Positions 60,283-64,000 of a stretch of 64,000 nucleotides of DNA are shown piece after piece. The stretch covers positions 19,904 through 83,903 of the forward strand of contig NZ_QGDU01000017.1 in the NCBI RefSeq assembly GCF_003149045.1. The letters are read 5' to 3'. Below the pieces are notes generated by a model. It was given only the letters and a program-made list of their open reading frames with translations. It had not been told where the DNA came from and did not search any database. Position 1 is the first letter of the stretch. The number at the start of each line of letters is the position of its first letter. The position numbers and the translations under genes are program-made. The DNA is from Fibrobacter sp. UWR4 (GTDB lineage: Bacteria > Fibrobacterota > Fibrobacteria > Fibrobacterales > Fibrobacteraceae).

Positions 60283-61419
60283 TTACTTCCATTTAAAGCG
60301 TCCAAGCACGCCGAAAATAACGGCCAGGACTGTAAAAGGGGCGTGTATGAATTCCACAGGAATGCACCACTTGATCAGGTGTTCCTGCCTAAATACACGT
60401 AACCCTCGGAGTATTAAAATCAGGTCGCCAGCACACTTGATCACAAAGGTGATTACGGTGGCTGCAAAAACGGTAAAGCTAAAAGGGGAGAGGACCGCAG
60501 CTACACACTGCATGAGCAGGAACAGGAATACCATGCTCAGCACGAATACGATTTTCGGGGTGTAGTAGACTGTCTTGGAGGCCCAACGCTTTCGTTGCTC
60601 CCAAAGTTCCTTCAGTGTTTCCTTGCCGTTGGTGGTGACGAAAGTGCTCTCGGAAATGCAATAGCGCATGGCCCAGGGGCGGTCTGCTGCCAATTTTTGC
60701 ATCAGCAGGTCGTCATCACCACTCTGGATCTTGAGAACCCCTTCGAATCCCTTGACGCTCTTGAAGAAACTCTTGCGATAGGCCAGGTTGTTTCCGGTAC
60801 TGGTGAGGGGGAGATGCATGGCCAGGCCTGCTGTACCTGCCACCCTGTATATAAGAGTTTCCACTGCCTGCATGCAAACCAGCACGCTGGATTTTCCCTT
60901 GATGGTGGGAATGTAGGAGTGTCCCGCCACCAGTTCGATGCCGGGTTCAAATTCTGCCACAATGCCTGTGACCCAAGTGGGTTTCACGATGCAGTCCGCA
61001 TCGGTCAGGCAGAGAACTTCTCCGTCGCAGGCTTCGATCATCTGGCTCAGGGCGAATTTCTTGGGGCTAGCTCCTTCGGGAATTTCCTTGATGGTCAGAA
61101 CGTGAAAATTTTCCGGATACCTGGCGGCATATTCTGCCAAAATCTTGGGAGTGCTGTCCGTACTGCGGTCATCCGCTACCCAGACTTCCCAAAAACCGCG
61201 GTAATCCTGGGCCATGACGGAATCCAGGGTCTCCCGGATGCCGACTTCCTCGTTACGGGCGGCAATCAGGATGCTTACCTTAGGAGGGGGCTCCACGTCG
61301 GAGTTCCCTTTGCGTACGATCCCCAGAGCCCTGAAGAATCTAAACTCCAGGTAGGCGTAGAATAGGCAGAACGCTGCCAACAGCCCGGTAACGATATAGG
61401 TGATCGTCGTAAATACCAT
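60283..61419 (-). CDS. family 2 membrane glycosyltransferase
   Basis: 378 residues from the ATG at 61419; an upstream start at 61449 is open but adds only a short head. One N-terminal membrane helix (about 5-25), then a GT-A catalytic domain (VSILIAARNEEVGIRETLDS, DDRSTDS, LTDADCIV with the metal DxD, and QRKRWASK, the QxxRW-like motif). Two or three C-terminal membrane helices (about 275-340) follow. Such enzymes make polysaccharide or glycolipid chains at the inner membrane. Acceptor unknown. It lies 3 bases downstream of topB's start region and is a separate minus-strand gene. Confidence 0.85.
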   Translation of the reverse strand: MVFTTITYIVTGLLAAFCLFYAYLEFRFFRALGIVRKGNSDVEPPPKVSILIAARNEEVGIRETLDSVMAQDYRGFWEVWVADDRSTDSTPKILAEYAARYPENFHVLTIKEIPEGASPKKFALSQMIEACDGEVLCLTDADCIVKPTWVTGIVAEFEPGIELVAGHSYIPTIKGKSSVLVCMQAVETLIYRVAGTAGLAMHLPLTSTGNNLAYRKSFFKSVKGFEGVLKIQSGDDDLLMQKLAADRPWAMRYCISESTFVTTNGKETLKELWEQRKRWASKTVYYTPKIVFVLSMVFLFLLMQCVAAVLSPFSFTVFAATVITFVIKCAGDLILILRGLRVFRQEHLIKWCIPVEFIHAPFTVLAVIFGVLGRFKWK

Positions 61420-61610
61420 AATTCGCCGCAAAAATAGATATAAAACCATTTTCCATATTTGGAGGGAGGTCCGTTTTTGTGGGCGAAGCGGGATTCATGA
61501 GCCCGTGTTTCTTACATTTTTGTTACAAGACGGCGTGTATTCCAAATTCGTTACAAATAAAAAAAGCGGATTGTTGACTAAATTACACGTTTTACTAAAT
61601 TTGTGCCACT

Positions 61611-62138
61611 TTGAGAATCGATATTGCACAAACACTGAATGAACCCGAAGACCGCCAGGTGGTCTGGTCCCATGCCGATGCCCCTGAACTCTTCGACGAA
61701 CTGCACCTAAAGGGCGATCTGGTAGCTCAGGTGCTGGTTAGCCCCGAAGGCGACAACAAGTGGCTTGTGACTGGTACGATCTCCGGCGTGCAGACGCTAA
61801 CCTGCTCCCGCTCTCTGGAACCTTTTGACCGACCCTTCTCCACTGAAATCGTGGTCGAAGTCGAACGAATCCAGATTGGAAAACAGGAACTTGACGAGGA
61901 TGACGTTGACGTCTATGCCTACAAGATCCCCCTGGGGCAGTACTTCGTAGATGTTTCCGAGTGCGTTCGTGAGCTTATTTTGCTTCAGGAACCCCAAGCA
62001 CCCGTGAAAAATCCTGACGAAGATTTTATCTTTGTAACAAACAACAATCCAGCCGAGGATGACGCTGGCGAAAAGCCGACGGACCCCCGCTGGGATAAAC
62101 TCAAGGCCCTGAAGGACAAAATGTCCAAGGGTAACTAG
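61611..62138 (+). CDS. yceD: YceD/DUF177 family protein
   Basis: 175 residues. DUF177 layout with TGTISGVQTLTCSRSLEPF near the middle, matching the conserved C.R.L..f pattern, and PLGQYFVDVSECVRELILLQ as the conserved acidic end. It lies directly before rpmF and plsX, the arrangement found in most bacteria, and is thought to take part in 23S rRNA or large-subunit assembly. The start is a TTG at 61611. The C-terminal tail (about 135-175) is acidic. Confidence 0.85.
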   Translation: MRIDIAQTLNEPEDRQVVWSHADAPELFDELHLKGDLVAQVLVSPEGDNKWLVTGTISGVQTLTCSRSLEPFDRPFSTEIVVEVERIQIGKQELDEDDVDVYAYKIPLGQYFVDVSECVRELILLQEPQAPVKNPDEDFIFVTNNNPAEDDAGEKPTDPRWDKLKALKDKMSKGN

Positions 62139-62155
62139 ACTAATAGGAGTTAAAA

Positions 62156-62341
62156 ATGGCAGTACCTAAAAGAAAAACTTCCACCGCTCGTCGTGACAAG
62201 CGTCGTACCCACTGGAAGATGGAAGTGCCCGCTATGGCTACTTGCGATCATTGCGGTTCCGTGAAGCGCCCGCACCGCGTGTGCCCGGTTTGCGGTTTCT
62301 ACAATGGTGTCGAAGTTGTCGACATGAAGGCCGAAGCCTAA
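62156..62341 (+). CDS. rpmF: 50S ribosomal protein L32
   Basis: 61 residues. The head [20 protein letters not shown] is the L32 signature and a zinc-binding Cys set follows (CDHCG and CPVCG). GGAG lies 7 bases before the ATG. Part of the 50S subunit. Sits between the yceD-like gene and plsX. Confidence 0.97.
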   Translation: MAVPKRKTSTARRDKRRTHWKMEVPAMATCDHCGSVKRPHRVCPVCGFYNGVEVVDMKAEA

Positions 62342-62356
62342 TTTTAAGACTATATT

Positions 62357-62393
62357 AAGGTAAGTTCCGGTGTATCCGGGACTTACCTTTTTT
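62357..62393 (+). terminator. hairpin between rpmF and plsX
   Basis: 13-pair stem with one G-T pair (62357-62370 with 62376-62389) and T6. It may attenuate the downstream plsX. Confidence 0.8.
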
Positions 62394-62443
62394 GTTTAAG
62401 ACCGCAAGGTCAAAAAGTTTTTTGGAGTATAAGGAAGTCTACC

Positions 62444-63448
62444 ATGATTAAAGTAGCTTTGGATGCCCTGGGCGGCGACTTTGCCCCCGACGTAGTGATT
62501 GACGGCGCCATCAACGCTGCCAAGAAGGATGCTGATCTGCATATCGTTTTGTGCGGACCTGAGGCCGAGGTCAAGGCTGGTCTTGAGAAGCGCGGCTACA
62601 CTGGCACCGGTATTTCCGTGGTAGATGCACCGGATCCGGTTGCCATGGACGAACATCCTGTCATGGTTCTCAAGAAGAAGCCCCACTCAGGCCTGGTGAC
62701 CTGTGTTGCCCTCCAGAAGGTGGGCAAGGTAGACGCTTCCGTCAGTGCTGGTAACTCCGGCGCCATGATGGCCAGCTGCCTTATGCTCCTCGGTAAGACT
62801 ACCGAAAAGTTTGGCCGTCCGCCTATCGGCTGCGTAATCCCCACCGCCGAAAAGCCCATCGTCCTTGTTGACGCTGGCGCTAACGTAGACGAACGCGCTT
62901 CTGTGCTTGTAGACTTTGCTATTGCAGGTTCTGCATTTGCAGAAACTTACTTCGGTCGCGAAAAGCCGAAGGTCGGTCTCGTGAACATGGGCGAAGAAGA
63001 ACACAAGGGCCCCGCAGTTTGCCAGGAAGCCTACCAGCTCCTGAAGAACGCTCCCGTAAACTTCATCGGCAACATCGAAGGTGAAGACCTGATCATGGGC
63101 AAGGCCGACGTGGCTGTTACCTCTGGCTTTACAGGTAACGTAATTCTCAAGATGATCGAAGGCTTCTACGAAATGCACCACAAGATGTTCGGCAACATCG
63201 ATTCCGAAGCTGGCCGCAAGTTCGACGAAATGTGGGACTACCGCATGACCGGTGGCGCCTTGCTCCTGGGTCTCAACGGTACCGGCATTATCGCTCACGG
63301 CCGTTCCGACGCTCTGGCTATCGAAAAGGCTGTTGAAGTTGCCGCCAAGTACGCCCGCCTCGGCGTGGCCAAGGCTGTGAACGCTCGTTTGTCTGAAATC
63401 AAGGACGACGCTACCGCTGCAGCAGCTGCGGAAGCTCCTCAGGCTTAA
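62444..63448 (+). CDS. plsX: phosphate acyltransferase PlsX
   Basis: 334 residues, full length. Typical PlsX motifs: the head IKVALDALGGDFAPDVVIDGA, VSAGNSGAMMASC, PAVCQEAYQLL, and VTSGFTGNVILKMIEG. It makes acyl-phosphate from acyl-ACP for phospholipid synthesis. AAGGAAG precedes the ATG. Follows rpmF behind an internal terminator, as in many bacteria. A C-terminal Ala-rich tail (TAAAAAEAPQA) is not conserved. Confidence 0.96.
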   Translation: MIKVALDALGGDFAPDVVIDGAINAAKKDADLHIVLCGPEAEVKAGLEKRGYTGTGISVVDAPDPVAMDEHPVMVLKKKPHSGLVTCVALQKVGKVDASVSAGNSGAMMASCLMLLGKTTEKFGRPPIGCVIPTAEKPIVLVDAGANVDERASVLVDFAIAGSAFAETYFGREKPKVGLVNMGEEEHKGPAVCQEAYQLLKNAPVNFIGNIEGEDLIMGKADVAVTSGFTGNVILKMIEGFYEMHHKMFGNIDSEAGRKFDEMWDYRMTGGALLLGLNGTGIIAHGRSDALAIEKAVEVAAKYARLGVAKAVNARLSEIKDDATAAAAAEAPQA

Positions 63449-63476
63449 TTATCCTGAGCGCCTGAACGACAAACGT

Positions 63477-63512
63477 GTCATCCTGAGCGGAACGAAGTGA
63501 AGCGAAGGATCC
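63477..63512. repeat. REP-like repeat, intergenic copy
   Basis: 36 bases of the GTCATCCTGAGCGGAACGAAGTG...GAAGGATCC pattern, about 28 bases beyond the plsX stop. The same pattern lies in-frame inside the methyltransferase gene (48735). Confidence 0.7.
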
Positions 63513-63523
63513 AGTGACGAACG

Positions 63524-63556
63524 AAAAAAGACAGGACTGAAATCCTGTCTTTTTTT
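63524..63556. terminator. terminator after plsX
   Basis: 13-pair stem (63524-63536 with 63543-63555) with T-rich end. It is followed by two further inverted repeats (63576-63596 and 63660-63681). Confidence 0.85.
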
Positions 63557-63703
63557 ACGAATTCAATTTTACCCTCGATACGCCTTTTGCGTATCGTTAT
63601 AGATTAAACTTGGGAATGGGAGCCCTCTATGGAGGGTTCCCTAGATTATTTTTTGGGGAGATCCCGGACTAAATCCGGGATGACAATAGGAGATTTTAAG
63701 GGG

Positions 63704-64000
63704 TTATTCCACCTTTACACAACGGACGGAAACACCATAGGTTTTTACGTCTCTGCCTTTTCCTGTAGGAGAATGATCCGTTGTTGAAACATATTCATAA
63801 AGGGCTTTGGTTGCATCTTCAGAATATTCCGTGGGATAATACCATGACACGAATTCTTTCAATTTATTAAAAGCTCCATTTTTTCTAATACCAGCTCCGG
63901 TAAGCGAAAGTCCCGTATAATTTGTACCTGAGAATCCATAAGTAGAACGAGTTCCCTTGATTCCGTCTTTGTTAGTCTTGGCGTGCCAAGCGATGTAGAA
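63704..64000 (-). CDS. Fibrobacter major paralogous-domain protein, partial
   Basis: 98 residues of the C-terminus, open to the right edge and stopping at 63704-63706. It ends SVRCVKVE, the typical tail of the Fibrobacter succinogenes major paralogous domain (TIGR02145, Fib_succ_major), and carries the upstream word GFSGTNYTGLSL that fits the F..lpG.r...g.f pattern. No start codon or signal is in the window. Members are exported or lipoproteins of unknown role, often many per genome, so this is a strong hint at the source organism. Confidence 0.75.
   Translation of the reverse strand, partial: FYIAWHAKTNKDGIKGTRSTYGFSGTNYTGLSLTGAGIRKNGAFNKLKEFVSWYYPTEYSEDATKALYEYVSTTDHSPTGKGRDVKTYGVSVRCVKVE

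Overview
The window looks like chromosomal DNA of a Gram-negative member of the Fibrobacterota, most likely Fibrobacter. At the right edge a partial minus-strand gene ends in SVRCVKVE, the tail typical of the Fibrobacter succinogenes major paralogous domain. There are many lipoproteins of no known family, some with Ser-rich linkers, a two-membrane envelope gene set, and several enzymes of the futalosine menaquinone route. No IS element, prophage, CRISPR array or rRNA is visible. Three tRNAs are present: Ser-UGA, Phe-GAA and Leu-UAA.

Left part (1-13.4 kb): the tail of an MqnD-like enzyme, a small histone H1-like protein, then a long envelope locus. First come three large exported proteins: beta-helix/TSP3/OmpA, beta-barrel plus TPR, and a 1269-residue TPR protein. 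After a terminator follow an ExbB/TolQ-like channel, two ExbD/TolR-like proteins (one without the usual membrane Asp) and a TonB/AgmX-like protein. An outer-membrane barrel protein follows. The layout resembles the energised trans-envelope Agl/Glt and Tol-type machines, and the strong codon bias suggests high expression. A block of three tandem hairpin-terminator modules (13040-13338) closes this part.

Middle (13.4-42.4 kb): mostly housekeeping genes. They include the rod-shape operon mreB-mreC-mreD-mrdA-rodA with comF, an HD-GYP phosphodiesterase, a CotH-family lipoprotein, menG-ubiX-ubiA (menaquinone), and birA, tsaD and a ybbR-like gene on the minus strand. Also here are ftsX-envC-holB-recJ plus a small TonB-C-like protein, gpmI and uvrB. 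Downstream of gpmI lies a second, decayed copy of its 3' end and terminator.

Accessory stretch (42.4-52.2 kb): a frameshifted lipoprotein gene, an acyltransferase, an MBL hydrolase, a Cthe_2159-like carbohydrate-binding lipoprotein, a RelBE-type toxin-antitoxin pair, a fused nuclease/N6-adenine methyltransferase carrying an in-frame REP-like insertion, a broken toxin-antitoxin remnant and a Fibrobacter-type lipoprotein. Three near-identical terminators punctuate this stretch.

Right part (52.2-64 kb): cysS, an adenosylhomocysteinase-like Rossmann protein, a DnaQ-like exonuclease, a GH3/NagZ-like protein, topB, a GT2 glycosyltransferase, yceD-rpmF-plsX, a REP-like repeat, and the partial Fibrobacter paralogous-domain gene.
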